64,000 nucleotides of DNA from Aneurinibacillus tyrosinisolvens (GTDB lineage: Bacteria > Bacillota > Bacilli > Aneurinibacillales > Aneurinibacillaceae): contig NZ_BBWZ01000012.1 in NCBI RefSeq assembly GCF_001015055.1, forward strand, positions 54,047 through 118,046, read 5' to 3'. The position numbers and the translations under genes are program-made. Numbering within the stretch: the first letter of the stretch is position 1; each line of letters starts with the position of its first letter. The notes beneath the pieces were generated by a model. The model was not told the origin of the DNA, did not search any database, and saw nothing but the letters and a program-made list of their open reading frames with translations. Below are positions 35,726-43,639 of this stretch, piece by piece.

Positions 35726-35763
35726 CTTTTTCACTCCCTGTTTCCCTTACACATTGGACAACA

Positions 35764-35792
35764 TGTCTATGTGTTTGTTTTCTACATAGACA
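35764..35792 (-). promoter_or_regulatory. Inverted-repeat operator of the MFS gene
   Basis: TGTCTATGT and ACATAGACA are exact complements 11 bases apart, about 40 bases before the MFS start. A TTGACA..TATAAA promoter (35800-35822, spacing about 15) lies just upstream on the minus strand, so a repressor here would block transcription. No regulator gene is adjacent. Confidence 0.65.
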
Positions 35793-35824
35793 CTTTATAT
35801 CGGCGTTTGACTTTTGTCAAACAT

Positions 35825-35865
35825 AAAAAACCACTTCTTTATCTCTCATATAAAGAAGTGGCTTT
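35825..35865 (-). terminator. Terminator of the 64-residue gene
   Basis: A perfect 12-bp stem (CCACTTCTTTAT and its complement) around CTCTCAT, followed on the minus strand by TTTTTTATG, 21 bases beyond the stop at 35886. Confidence 0.85.
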
Positions 35866-35885
35866 TGCCGTTACGCGTGTATTTT

Positions 35886-36080
35886 TTATTTTCTTAAATT
35901 CTCTTTATCTTTTAGCCTGTTTTGCTGATCTGCCAGCCTGCTATTTGTTTCTATCTCATCGGTGCCGCTGCTCTCGGTATGTTCCTGAACATTCTTTGCG
36001 TAGTTCGTAAACTGCTCGTTTCTTTTTTCGGCTTCCTTTTTTGCTTGCAGGAGTTCATCTATCTTGTTGTTCTCTTTCAT
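35886..36080 (-). CDS. Small hydrophilic protein
   Basis: A 64-residue protein with no hydrophobic segment: 40 percent or so charged residues, helical N-terminal half (NKIDELLQAKKEAEKRNEQF), then a polar linker and NSRLADQQNRLKDKE. ATG 36080 follows AGGAGGG by eight bases, and the gene has its own strong terminator, so it is probably real. Such small Glu/Lys/Gln/Asn-rich proteins are often spore-core or stress proteins in Bacillales, but I recognise no family. Confidence 0.7.
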   Translation of the reverse strand: MKENNKIDELLQAKKEAEKRNEQFTNYAKNVQEHTESSGTDEIETNSRLADQQNRLKDKENLRK

Positions 36081-36233
36081 TCTTCATCCCTCCTAATAAA
36101 ATAGCTTATGTACTTACTACCCTTTCATTTAAAGGAAAAAACAGAAAATAGCAGGATTACCATGATAGGAATACGTTTAGCAAGGAAGTGGTATGAATAA
36201 GATAACCATATCGAAACGAAGGAGCCGACGCAA

Positions 36234-36893
36234 TTGAAGCTTACAAGAGAATTTTATAACCGCGATACGCTAACGGTGGCGCGCGAACTGTTAGGCAAGC
36301 GGCTCGTCCATGTCATTGACGGCGTGGAACGGGGCGGAAAAATCGTGGAAGTGGAGGCGTATATCGGACCTGAGGATAAAGCATCCCATACATATAACGG
36401 ACGGCGAACCGAGCGCAATGAAGCGATGTACGGACCGCCCGGACATGTCTATGTGTACTTTATATACGGAATGTATCACTGTGTGAATGTCGTGACGAAC
36501 GCGGAAGGCAAACCGGAGGCTGTGTTGCTCCGCGCCCTGGAACCGACAGATGGCATCGAACAAATCGTGGAAGCGCGCTACGGAAAGACCGGGCCGGTAA
36601 GCCGTCGTGAATACATCAATTTATTGAATGGGCCGGGTAAAATATGCCGCGGGCTTGCGATTGACCGGAAGCATAATGGAATGGATTTATGCGGCGATGA
36701 ACTGTTTATTACATCCGATTTCTCTCCGGGCACCGCGAACGAAGAGGCGTTTCAGATTGAAGCGGGACCGCGCATAAACATTCATTATGCGGAAGAAGCC
36801 ATTCATTACCCGTGGCGATTCTACATTGCGGGGAATCCGTTTGTGAAAAAAATCAATGCGGTAAAACCAAAGAGGGGCCAGGAGCGCTTGTAA
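36234..36893 (+). CDS. aag: DNA-3-methyladenine glycosylase (AAG/MPG type)
   Basis: A 219-residue glycosylase that removes alkylated purines such as 3-methyladenine, and hypoxanthine. It starts at TTG 36234 behind AAGGAG. The family signatures are GGKIVEVEAYIGPEDKASH (with the catalytic Glu near residue 42), RNEAMYGPPGHVYVYFIYGMYHCVNVV (intercalating and base-flipping region) and the C-terminal GPRINIHYAEE..YPWRFYI. The length suits the Bacillus enzyme. Its 3' end overlaps its terminator. Confidence 0.95.
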   Translation: MKLTREFYNRDTLTVARELLGKRLVHVIDGVERGGKIVEVEAYIGPEDKASHTYNGRRTERNEAMYGPPGHVYVYFIYGMYHCVNVVTNAEGKPEAVLLRALEPTDGIEQIVEARYGKTGPVSRREYINLLNGPGKICRGLAIDRKHNGMDLCGDELFITSDFSPGTANEEAFQIEAGPRINIHYAEEAIHYPWRFYIAGNPFVKKINAVKPKRGQERL

Positions 36894-36911
36894 GCTTTTC
36901 TGGCCTTTTTG
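36877..36911 (+). terminator. Terminator of aag
   Basis: GGCCAG pairs with CTGGCC, with an inner AGC/GCT pair, then TTTTT. The left arm lies inside the last codons of aag. Confidence 0.75.
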
Positions 36912-36924
36912 CATCATAAGCGTT

Positions 36925-36950
36925 AAGTTTTAAACGATCGTTTAAAACTT
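36925..36950. terminator. 26-bp perfect palindrome
   Basis: AAGTTTTAAACGA and its exact complement abut without a loop next to the stop of the following minus-strand gene. Most likely the terminator of that gene, or a bidirectional one. Confidence 0.6.
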
Positions 36951-37225
36951 TATTCGCCTCGTAATGCAAGTAATCCCCTTGCACGATCGATGCCGTATCG
37001 GTTCACTTTAATCTCATCGGCCACTAAGTCCTTGTATTCATACACAATCGCTCCCGCTGTGGCATCGAGCAGCCCTTCTTTCTCTAAACGAACAACGAAT
37101 GAATACAGCGTCTTTGCTTTTCCGGCACGACTGTACCTGTGGTAAATGCGTCGTAAATTCGGAATGCCCCGCTCATAATCATCATAAATCTCCAGTAAAA
37201 TTTGATCTTCTGTATTTAAACACAT
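36950..37225 (-). CDS. Small winged-helix-like protein of unknown function
   Basis: A 91-residue protein beginning MCLNTEDQILLEIYDDYERG, behind GGAGGGGG. Hydrophobic spacing in LLEIYDDY, LRRIYHRY and TLYSFVVRLEKEGLLDATAG resembles a small winged helix with a beta wing, and the tail YGIDRARGLLALR is helical. No family is recognised. It has no operon partner. A DNA-binding role is a guess from the helix-turn-helix-like pattern. Confidence 0.65.
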   Translation of the reverse strand: MCLNTEDQILLEIYDDYERGIPNLRRIYHRYSRAGKAKTLYSFVVRLEKEGLLDATAGAIVYEYKDLVADEIKVNRYGIDRARGLLALRGE

Positions 37226-37424
37226 AATCCGTTACCCCCTCCGCCTCATAGTGAAAATCAGCCCTTTTCATTTAACATATGAAGCAGCTTCCCGTTTTTT
37301 AACAGGAATTTTTAAACAATTCTCACACAAAATGACCCGGGCAAATGATTTTAAACATACGTACCTATTCCCTCTTCGTTTCATAGGCTGTTAGAGTAAA
37401 TTTATTTTCTATAAGGAGGCACAC

Positions 37425-38360
37425 ATGCAAATACACGTCGTACAAAGGGGGCAAACGTTAGGGGGAATCGCTGCCGCATACGATACAACGGTAGAAGCGA
37501 TTATCCGTACGAACGAGCCGCCCGACCCGGCCAATCTGGTTGTTGGGCAGACACTGGTCATTCCTATCGCAGGCCGTTTTCACTGGGTCCAGCCTGGTGA
37601 AAGTTTGTACTCAATCGGTCAGATGTATGGTATTCCCTACCAGACCATTGCACGGGTGAACCGGATTTCACCAACCGCAGCCCTCGCTGTCGGAACGCGG
37701 CTTTACATTCCGCCGGCTCCAAAGCGGAGGACGGAAGTGAACGCGTACATCGAACCAAGGGGCACCCAGGTAAGCCCGGCGTTAGAAAGCTCCGCGAGAG
37801 AAGCCGCGCCTTATCTTACCTATTTGGCTCCGTTCAGTTTTCAAATTCAAAGGGACGGTTCATTAAAAGAGCCGCCATTGGGGAATTTGCCTGATATTGC
37901 GAGAAGAAATAATGTAACACTCATGATGGTTGTCACGAATTTGGAAGAAGGACAGTTCAGCGCGGAACTGGGACGGATTGTGCTCAATGATCAGCAGATT
38001 CAGAATCAGTTGCTGGATACCATTATGGCAACGGCGCGGCGATTGAATTTCCGCGATATCCACTTCGATATGGAGTTCCTGCGCCCTGAGGATCGGGAAG
38101 CTTATGCGCGTTTCCTTCGCAGAGCGAAAAGCCGAATCAGCGATGCCGGTTTCCTGATGTCAGCGGCGTTGGCTCCAAAAACGAGTGCCACGCAGAAAGG
38201 GAAATGGTATGAGGCGCACGATTACGCTGCGATTGGCGCGATTGTGGATTTTGTAGTTATTATGACGTATGAGTGGGGCTACAGCGGGGGGCCATTATTT
38301 ACAGTAAGCATAAAAAAGAAGCCAGACTATGGACAATATTCGCTTCCCGTTGCTTCATAA
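37425..38360 (+). pseudogene. yaaH: yaaH/sleL spore cortex-lytic enzyme, 5' part, interrupted
   Basis: A 311-codon frame behind AAGGAGG. It holds two LysM peptidoglycan-binding repeats (about residues 2-46 and 51-97) and the first two thirds of a GH18 barrel, with the catalytic region FRDIHFDMEFLRPEDREAY. Up to MTYEWGYSGGP (base 38293) it follows the YaaH/SleL family, an N-acetylglucosaminidase that degrades cortex fragments during germination. Beyond this the residues LFTVSIKKKPDYGQYSLPVAS are encoded by an inserted element. The rest of the barrel resumes in frame at 42103. Joining 37425-38293 to 42103-42526 gives 431 codons including stop, close to the 427-430 residues of Bacillus SleL. Confidence 0.93.
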
Positions 38361-38483
38361 GGCTTGTCATCAATAAGCAATAATGCTATAATTTGGTTTC
38401 GGTTGAGATTTTCTTTTCAGGCTATGTTTGATACGTAGCCGCTTTTTACATACTTCCAGCAATATGGCTCCGCAGAAGAAAGC

Positions 38484-38630
38484 TCAATCGCCATCCTGCC
38501 CATTCGCTTGTTCTTCCCCTTGTTCGTTTTGAGCGACTCGTTCCGGGATACCGGCGTTAATAATAAATTCAAAATACCGCCGCATTGCCTCATCACTCGG
38601 CATTTTAGTAATAGGCGTCTTATCTTTCAT
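38484..38630 (-). CDS. 48-residue protein in the yaaH element
   Basis: A short gene from ATG 38630, behind GAGGGAGGAGG, to TGA 38484. The product begins MKDKTPITKMPSDEAMRRYF and ends in an acidic Gln/Glu/Gly/Asp tail. The helix RRYFEFIINAGIPERVA is amphipathic. No family is recognised. The strong ribosome site supports expression. It may be a small regulator of excision (a directionality factor would be expected in such an element), but this is a guess. Confidence 0.55.
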   Translation of the reverse strand: MKDKTPITKMPSDEAMRRYFEFIINAGIPERVAQNEQGEEQANGQDGD

Positions 38631-38703
38631 CACATCCTCCTCCCTCGTTATAGCGTATGGGAAGAAATCATGCGGACTGCCCTATCATTTTGTTGATATA
38701 ATA

Positions 38704-38746
38704 AAAAGAGCTAACCACAAATAATGGGGTTAGCTCTTTATTTTTT
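38704..38746 (-). terminator. Terminator of the SLH-protein gene
   Basis: AAAGAGCTAACC and GGTTAGCTCTTT form a perfect 12-bp stem with a ten-base loop just after the stop at 38760. The plus side also has ATTTTTT, so it may act in both directions. Confidence 0.85.
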
Positions 38747-38759
38747 GATTCACGTTATT

Positions 38760-40352
38760 TTAGTATGTTTTTTCTACGCGGGTGCTTTCTACTCTGCTAT
38801 TGCTTGTTACTGTAACAAAGACACGGTTGGAAACTGTGCTTAACTGGCCTACATTCACTGTTGCTGAGTAGCTGGTTGATCCGGCAGGTGCAGTAGCGGT
38901 AGCCGATCCCAGCAAATTTCCACCTGCAGCCGCATCATATACTTTAACTACATCACCGGATGCCAGGTTGTTTACTGTGATTGTATCGGCCGTTGTTGCG
39001 TCATTGTTTGTGATGGAAATATCCCCAACGGCAGGTGCATTTGAAGCTGTAGGTTCTGCAGGATATCCTTTTGCAACGCGTGTACTTTCTGCACTGCCGG
39101 CACTCGTTACTGTCACATAAATCGTGCCGCCTAATGTATTGCTCAACTGCTCTACTGTAACCGTCGCTGAATAGCTACCGGAGCCGTCAGGCTGGGCTTT
39201 GGCGATTTCACCAAGCAGTTTTCCGTCTTTTGCCGCGTCATATACTTTTACAATGTCGTCTGCTTTGAGTCCTGTAACCGTAATCGTATCGGATGTCGTA
39301 GCGTTGTTTGTTACAGTAATATTGCTGGCGGACGGTGCAGCTGTTGTTGTCAGCGGCTGTTCTGCTGTGTATGCTTTTTCGATGCGCGGTGTGCTTTCTT
39401 TTCTGCCCGCGTAGGTTACTGTTACATATACGTTGCCTGTTGTTTCGCCTAATTGAGGTATGTTAACTGTTGCCGTACCATTATTAGTAGCGGTAGCGGA
39501 CCCAAGTTGATTTCCGCCTGTTAGAGCGCTGTACACTTTAACGGTATCACCGGCTCTTAAGTTTTTCACAGCAACGGTATCCGGAGTTGTTGGATTGTTT
39601 GTAACGGTAATATCATCGGCTTTGAGTGTTGGCGTGCTGAGGCTGCTGTTAATTCTGAGCGCCATCGCTGCAATTTCCTGGCGCTGGGCTGTCTTTTTCG
39701 GGAAGAAGTTTGTTCCATCCCCATTAAGAAGTCCTTTCTCCATTACAGCCTGGACAGCAGGCCTCGCCCAGTCACTAACAGTGTTTTTATCTGCTGCCTG
39801 GATTTTATCACCTTTGCCTTTTAATTCAATGCTTAATACATTTGTGATAATTCCGGCTAATTCTTCGCGTGTAATGTTAGCTGTTGGATTAAATTTGTTT
39901 TTACCTGCAACATCCTTGCCTACACCGTGCATATAACCAGCCATGGTTACCGCTTCGATAGCGTCACGGCTCCAGCCGGCAGGCACGTCACTGTAGGATG
40001 AGGTGCTTCCTTTTGTTTCGTTGAGACGCATAATTTTTACAAGGGCTGCAGCCATTTGTTCGCGGGTAATTGTATCAAGCGGATTGAAGTTTCCATGGGT
40101 ATCCCCGTTCATCAATCCCTGAGCGCTGGCCTGCGTGATTGCTTCTTTTGCCCAAGGTCCGGCTGTATCAATATCCCGGAAGGAATCTGTTCCGGTTGTA
40201 CCGGTAGCAGCCGTCGTTCCGGCAGTGCTCGAAGTAGAACCTGCTGTACCCGTTGTTGTTTCGGCAAATACAGGAGCGGATGCAAGAATCATAGAGAGCG
40301 CCGTTGTCGTTGCCAATCCTTTGATGAAACGATTCTTATTTTCTTTTTTCAT
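38760..40352 (-). CDS. S-layer-homology protein with Ig-like repeats (element cargo)
   Basis: A 530-residue exported protein. The signal peptide ends at PVFA (about residue 29), followed by a Thr/Gly/Ser-rich linker. Three SLH domains span about residues 57-235, with FRDIDTAGPWAKEAI, YSDVPAGWSRDAIEA and NTVSDWARPAVQAVM plus ITREQMAAALVKI/ITREELAGIITNV motifs; they anchor proteins to pyruvylated wall polymer. The C-terminal half has three repeats of about 90 residues, each with DxITVxNLxxGDxVKVYxA and a final VTxxxRxESTRVxK strand, resembling bacterial Ig-like modules. It is the main cargo of the element interrupting yaaH and is transcribed divergently from the recombinase. Confidence 0.9.
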   Translation of the reverse strand: MKKENKNRFIKGLATTTALSMILASAPVFAETTTGTAGSTSSTAGTTAATGTTGTDSFRDIDTAGPWAKEAITQASAQGLMNGDTHGNFNPLDTITREQMAAALVKIMRLNETKGSTSSYSDVPAGWSRDAIEAVTMAGYMHGVGKDVAGKNKFNPTANITREELAGIITNVLSIELKGKGDKIQAADKNTVSDWARPAVQAVMEKGLLNGDGTNFFPKKTAQRQEIAAMALRINSSLSTPTLKADDITVTNNPTTPDTVAVKNLRAGDTVKVYSALTGGNQLGSATATNNGTATVNIPQLGETTGNVYVTVTYAGRKESTPRIEKAYTAEQPLTTTAAPSASNITVTNNATTSDTITVTGLKADDIVKVYDAAKDGKLLGEIAKAQPDGSGSYSATVTVEQLSNTLGGTIYVTVTSAGSAESTRVAKGYPAEPTASNAPAVGDISITNNDATTADTITVNNLASGDVVKVYDAAAGGNLLGSATATAPAGSTSYSATVNVGQLSTVSNRVFVTVTSNSRVESTRVEKTY

Positions 40353-40600
40353 GTAGTTTTCCTCCTTGTTTTCCTAAAATAGCGGAGCAAAAAGAACCCC
40401 TTTCCAGAGGGGAAATTAGTATGTAAATCTGCTCCACATTTCTACTGCGGTAATACCACAAAGTAACTATAGGAAAACATAGTTGATAGATCTTTGTCCA
40501 TACTCTTATTTTTTCCAGTTGTATATAGCGAGGAGAATGAATAGAAATATAATGTTATTTCTCTGGTCCCCAGGTAGTAGAAACAGGAGGCTGGTATAAG

Positions 40601-42069
40601 ATGAGGGCGGCTATCTATATTCGAGTCTCTACCGATGAACAGGCGAAAGAAGGCTACTCCATCCCAGCGCAGAAAGAAAGGCTAAAACAGTTTGTCCGCT
40701 CCCAGGATTGGAGCATTTATGACTATTATCTTGAAGAAGGCTTTTCAGCAAAAGATATGAACCGGCCCGAACTCAGGCGCATGATGGAGGCTGTTCGCAG
40801 CGGGAAAGTTGACGTTGTGCTTGTTTACCGCCTGGACCGCCTGACTCGTTCGGTTGTGGATCTCTACCAATTGCTGGATGAGTTTGAAAGATACAATGTG
40901 AAATTTAAGTCAGCTACTGAAGTGTACGATACGACGAGTGCAATTGGCCGCTTATTTCTAACGCTGGTGGCTGCGCTTGCCCAGTGGGAGCGGGAAAACC
41001 TTGCTGAACGGGTACGCTTCGGTATGGAACAAATGGTGTATCAGAAACAGCGGCCCGGTGCCCCTCCCCCCTTCGGCTATAACCTCGAAAATCAAATGCT
41101 CGTAATTAATAGGGAAGAAGAAACTGTTGTCCGCCATATTTTCGATCGTTACATAAATGGCGCTGGCATGAACAAAATTGCGATCGAGTGCAACCGGCTC
41201 GGTTACCGTTCTAAGAAAGGTGCTGGGTTCACGCGTGCGACCATTCATAGCATTTTAAAGAATCCATGCTATTACGGTGCTCTGCGCTGGAACTACCGCG
41301 ATGCCGCGAATGGAAAAGTAAATGAGCCGGAGCAGTGGATTGTTATTGAAAACGTGTACCCTGCTATCGTTGACAAGGAGACGTTTGAGCTTGCCCGGCA
41401 AGCTATGGAACGCAGAAGCGGCAAACACCCGCGCCAGCTGGCATCTGTCTACATTTTTTCCGGGCTCCTGCGCTGCAACCGCTGCGGCGGAGCGATGACC
41501 GGCCATACCATGACGAAAAAAGAGAGCGAATACCGGCTTCAGCGTTACATTTGCAGTAACGCCCGGTTGAAAACGTGCGATGCCCCTTCCCTTACGGATC
41601 GGCTGGTAGAAGAAGCGTTTGTTGGAGAGCTTGCCCGGATTATCCACATGTACAGCGATATTGCGAAGGCGGTTCGGAAGAAAGGAAAAAGAGAGAATCC
41701 AGGCGAACACCCTTCCCCGGCAAGGGAACTCGAAAAAATACAGAAAAAGCGCATGCGTTTTCAGCTGGCATTTGCCGAAGGGTTATTGAGCTTGAAGAAC
41801 TGCGGGAACGGCTGGCTGAACTGAGCGGGCAGGAGAAAGATGCCAGGGAAAATGCACAAAGGAACGCTTTGAAAGGCGAGGCTTTATCCGGGGAGGATCT
41901 CTTTCGCACCCTGCTGGAGACAAGAAAAATCTGGCATCAGGCGAGTATAGAAGAAAAAAAGCAGATGGTCTATATTCTAGTAAAAAAAATGGTTGTCGAT
42001 TTACCTGACGAACAGAGAAAAAATAGAGTAAGAAAAGAAATTATTGTGCGTGAACTTGAATTTCACTAA
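40601..42069 (+). pseudogene. Large serine recombinase, one-base frameshift
   Basis: The first 395 or so residues show the resolvase domain (AAIYIRVSTDEQAKEGYSI with the nucleophilic Ser in RVST, YRLDRLTRS, and the ERENLAERVRFGM helix), a recombinase domain (RHIFDRYINGAGMNKIA, ATIHSILKNPCYYGAL) and the zinc ribbon LLRCNRCGGAM..YICSN. After FAEG at about 41785-41793 the C-terminal coiled coil IELEELRERLAELSG continues in another frame to 42069; one more G in the GGG run would restore a 489-residue protein. The large serine family includes SpoIVCA, the skin recombinase. AGGAGG precedes the ATG. The missing base may be an assembly error or a disabling mutation. Confidence 0.88.
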
Positions 42070-42102
42070 TGAAAGAGTGCGTATCGTATACGGTGGAGGT
42101 CC

Positions 42103-42526
42103 GCCAATGCCCGTATCGCCGATCACCCCGGTGAGGCGGGTGCTGGAATATGCGATAAGCGAGATGCCGGCTTCTAAAATTATGATGGGCCAGAATTTAT
42201 ATGGATACGATTGGACACTCCCCTACGTACCCGGCGGGAAGTACGCGAAAGCGGTGAGTCCGCAGGAAGCGATTGAACTGGCGAGAGTGAATGAGGTTTC
42301 GATTCTTTACGACGAGACGGCTCAGGCTCCCCACTTTGATTATGTAGATGATCAGGGGAAAAACCATACTGTTTGGTTTGAGGATGCCCGTTCCATTCAG
42401 GCAAAATTTAATCTGATAAAAGAACTGGAGATCCGCGGGATTAGCTACTGGAAGCTAGGGCTTTCTTTCCCCCAAAACTGGCTTCTGATCAGCGATAATT
42501 TCGATGTCGTCAAGCGTGGACAATGA
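42103..42526 (+). pseudogene. yaaH: yaaH/sleL, 3' part
   Basis: This is the last third of the GH18 domain, in frame with the 5' part when the element is removed. It starts in the CCG codon that joins GGP to PMPVSPI, continues with VLEYAISEMPASKIMMGQNL, YGYDWTLPYVPGG and the barrel-closing tryptophan in ISYWKLGLSFPQNWLLI, and ends GQ-stop. The open frame extends upstream to 42044 inside the element, but that part is not related to the enzyme. It has no start of its own and is probably silent unless the element is excised. Confidence 0.92.
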
Positions 42527-42532
42527 GAAAAG

Positions 42533-42562
42533 CCGGGAGGAATTTCTTCTTCCCGGCTTTTG
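42533..42562 (+). terminator. Terminator of yaaH
   Basis: AAAAGCCGGGA and TCCCGGCTTTT pair around AATTTCTTCT, immediately after the yaaH stop. Confidence 0.85.
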
Positions 42563-42570
42563 CTGCCTTA

Positions 42571-42678
42571 TATTATGAAGAATTCTGGCCGTTTTATGTC
42601 CGGCAGCACAGCAAAGCGGCGACGCGGGTTTGGCATTTTATCGGCACTTCATTCGTCATGGCCGTATCATCATATTGA
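42571..42678 (+). pseudogene. DUF962/Mpo1-like fragment
   Basis: In one plus-strand frame YYEEFWPFYVRQHSKAATRV is followed by WHFIGTSFVMAVSSY-stop. The pattern of aromatic residues, H-S and RxxHFIGT is that of the first helix region of DUF962 (Mpo1-like) membrane dioxygenases. There is no start codon, the front merges with the yaaH terminator, and the tail runs into the convergent neighbour, so only about 35 codons survive. Confidence 0.5.
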
Positions 42679-43525
42679 ATTTCGTCTGCAATTCGGCACA
42701 AAGCCGGGAAATATAGGCCTTGTTTAGTGTCCCGCTGCCCCCTCGTATGATTTCGCGTGCATACCACTCGGGCGGCGCGGTTTCTTTTTGTTTATCTACT
42801 ACAACAAAGGTGAGCACATCAGAGAGTGTTCCTGATTCTGTTTTGATATCTACGACGGTTGGCCTGTACATACGGTTGTCCACTCCTTCCCGCCGGTACA
42901 AATAAGTAACCGCCTGGTGGCCAATCCGGTATACTTTTCCTTCAACATGGCTGCCGCCTTCAACAATATCGGCTCTTCCCCCATCCGGCGCAACCCGCGT
43001 ATACCTTAACGAATAATTCGATAAAACACCCCGCCCTATCAAGTCTTGAAACAAATGCTCAACTTTCGATTTTTTAAATCTTTCGTCGTCCATACAGGAA
43101 CCGTAAGCGAAATAAGACAAAGAAAGCTGGGAAACAAGGCGGTAAATTTTCCAATCTCCATGGGGAATTTTTTTCAAGGAATGTATGTTAAACGACGGAT
43201 TGATATAAACATAGGCTTCAACAATGCCTGAATCCATGTGGACCAGGTGTATTTCCCTGGTATAGAGGTTTTCTTCATCTTCTCCTTTGTAGCCTTCTAA
43301 CTCATCAAGTGTATGAAGCTGCTTTTTGGGTATCTGGTAGCATTCCCCGTACACCTTTTCATCGCTGCTCCGAAGCATGACCGGGTACCCTAAACCAGTA
43401 TCGTACAAAGCGCCATACATCCAGCACTGTCTTGAAATCATCTTGGCTGACGACAGCAATGAATGGTTTGGTTCGTTTTTTCTTAAGGTCCCGTAAACAA
43501 ACACGTATACTTTCTGTTCTGGCAC
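42656..43525 (-). CDS. Gamma-glutamylcyclotransferase-like protein (YkqA type)
   Basis: A 289-residue protein with two gamma-glutamylcyclotransferase-like barrels. The first starts VFVYGTLRKNEPNHSLL (about residue 8) with a Glu-rich LDELEGYKGEDEE segment that includes the presumed catalytic acid; the second starts YFAYGSCMDDERF (about residue 137). This double arrangement is that of Bacillus YkqA, whose substrate is unknown. It starts at GTG 43525 behind GGGGG. It is convergent with yaaH and the DUF962 fragment. Confidence 0.85.
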   Translation of the reverse strand: MPEQKVYVFVYGTLRKNEPNHSLLSSAKMISRQCWMYGALYDTGLGYPVMLRSSDEKVYGECYQIPKKQLHTLDELEGYKGEDEENLYTREIHLVHMDSGIVEAYVYINPSFNIHSLKKIPHGDWKIYRLVSQLSLSYFAYGSCMDDERFKKSKVEHLFQDLIGRGVLSNYSLRYTRVAPDGGRADIVEGGSHVEGKVYRIGHQAVTYLYRREGVDNRMYRPTVVDIKTESGTLSDVLTFVVVDKQKETAPPEWYAREIIRGGSGTLNKAYISRLCAELQTKFNMMIRP

Positions 43526-43639
43526 TGGAGTTCCCCCTTTTGTTAAGTTGTTATATACAAAAAGAAGATAGTTAAGATGGTGCTATTCTTATCTTAGTAG
43601 TGCCTGCTATTTTGTATGCGGTATTTTCGTCCGGTTCTT

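Larger units (their letters stand above)
38294..42102. mobile_element. Skin-like intervening element in yaaH, 3.8 kb
   Basis: The element interrupts yaaH between GGGGGGCC (38286-38293) and GGAGGTCC (42095-42102); only the CC and some neighbouring G are shared, in line with the short crossover core of large serine recombinases. It carries a serine recombinase whose 3' end is 33 bases from the right junction, an S-layer-homology protein and a 48-residue gene. Exact removal restores the reading frame. The layout matches the sigK skin and similar sporulation-gene elements known to be excised in the mother cell. Whether excision still happens is uncertain because the recombinase frame is broken. 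Confidence 0.85.

Noticed and set aside
36925..36950. Palindrome considered as a recombinase or operator site
   Set aside because: Its position at the stop of a minus-strand gene with AT-rich flanks makes a terminator the simpler reading.
37221..37425. SigE/SigK-type promoter before yaaH and before the recombinase
   Set aside because: Candidate CATA-type -10 boxes were found, but spacing and -35 matches were too poor to report; sporulation control is inferred only from gene identity.
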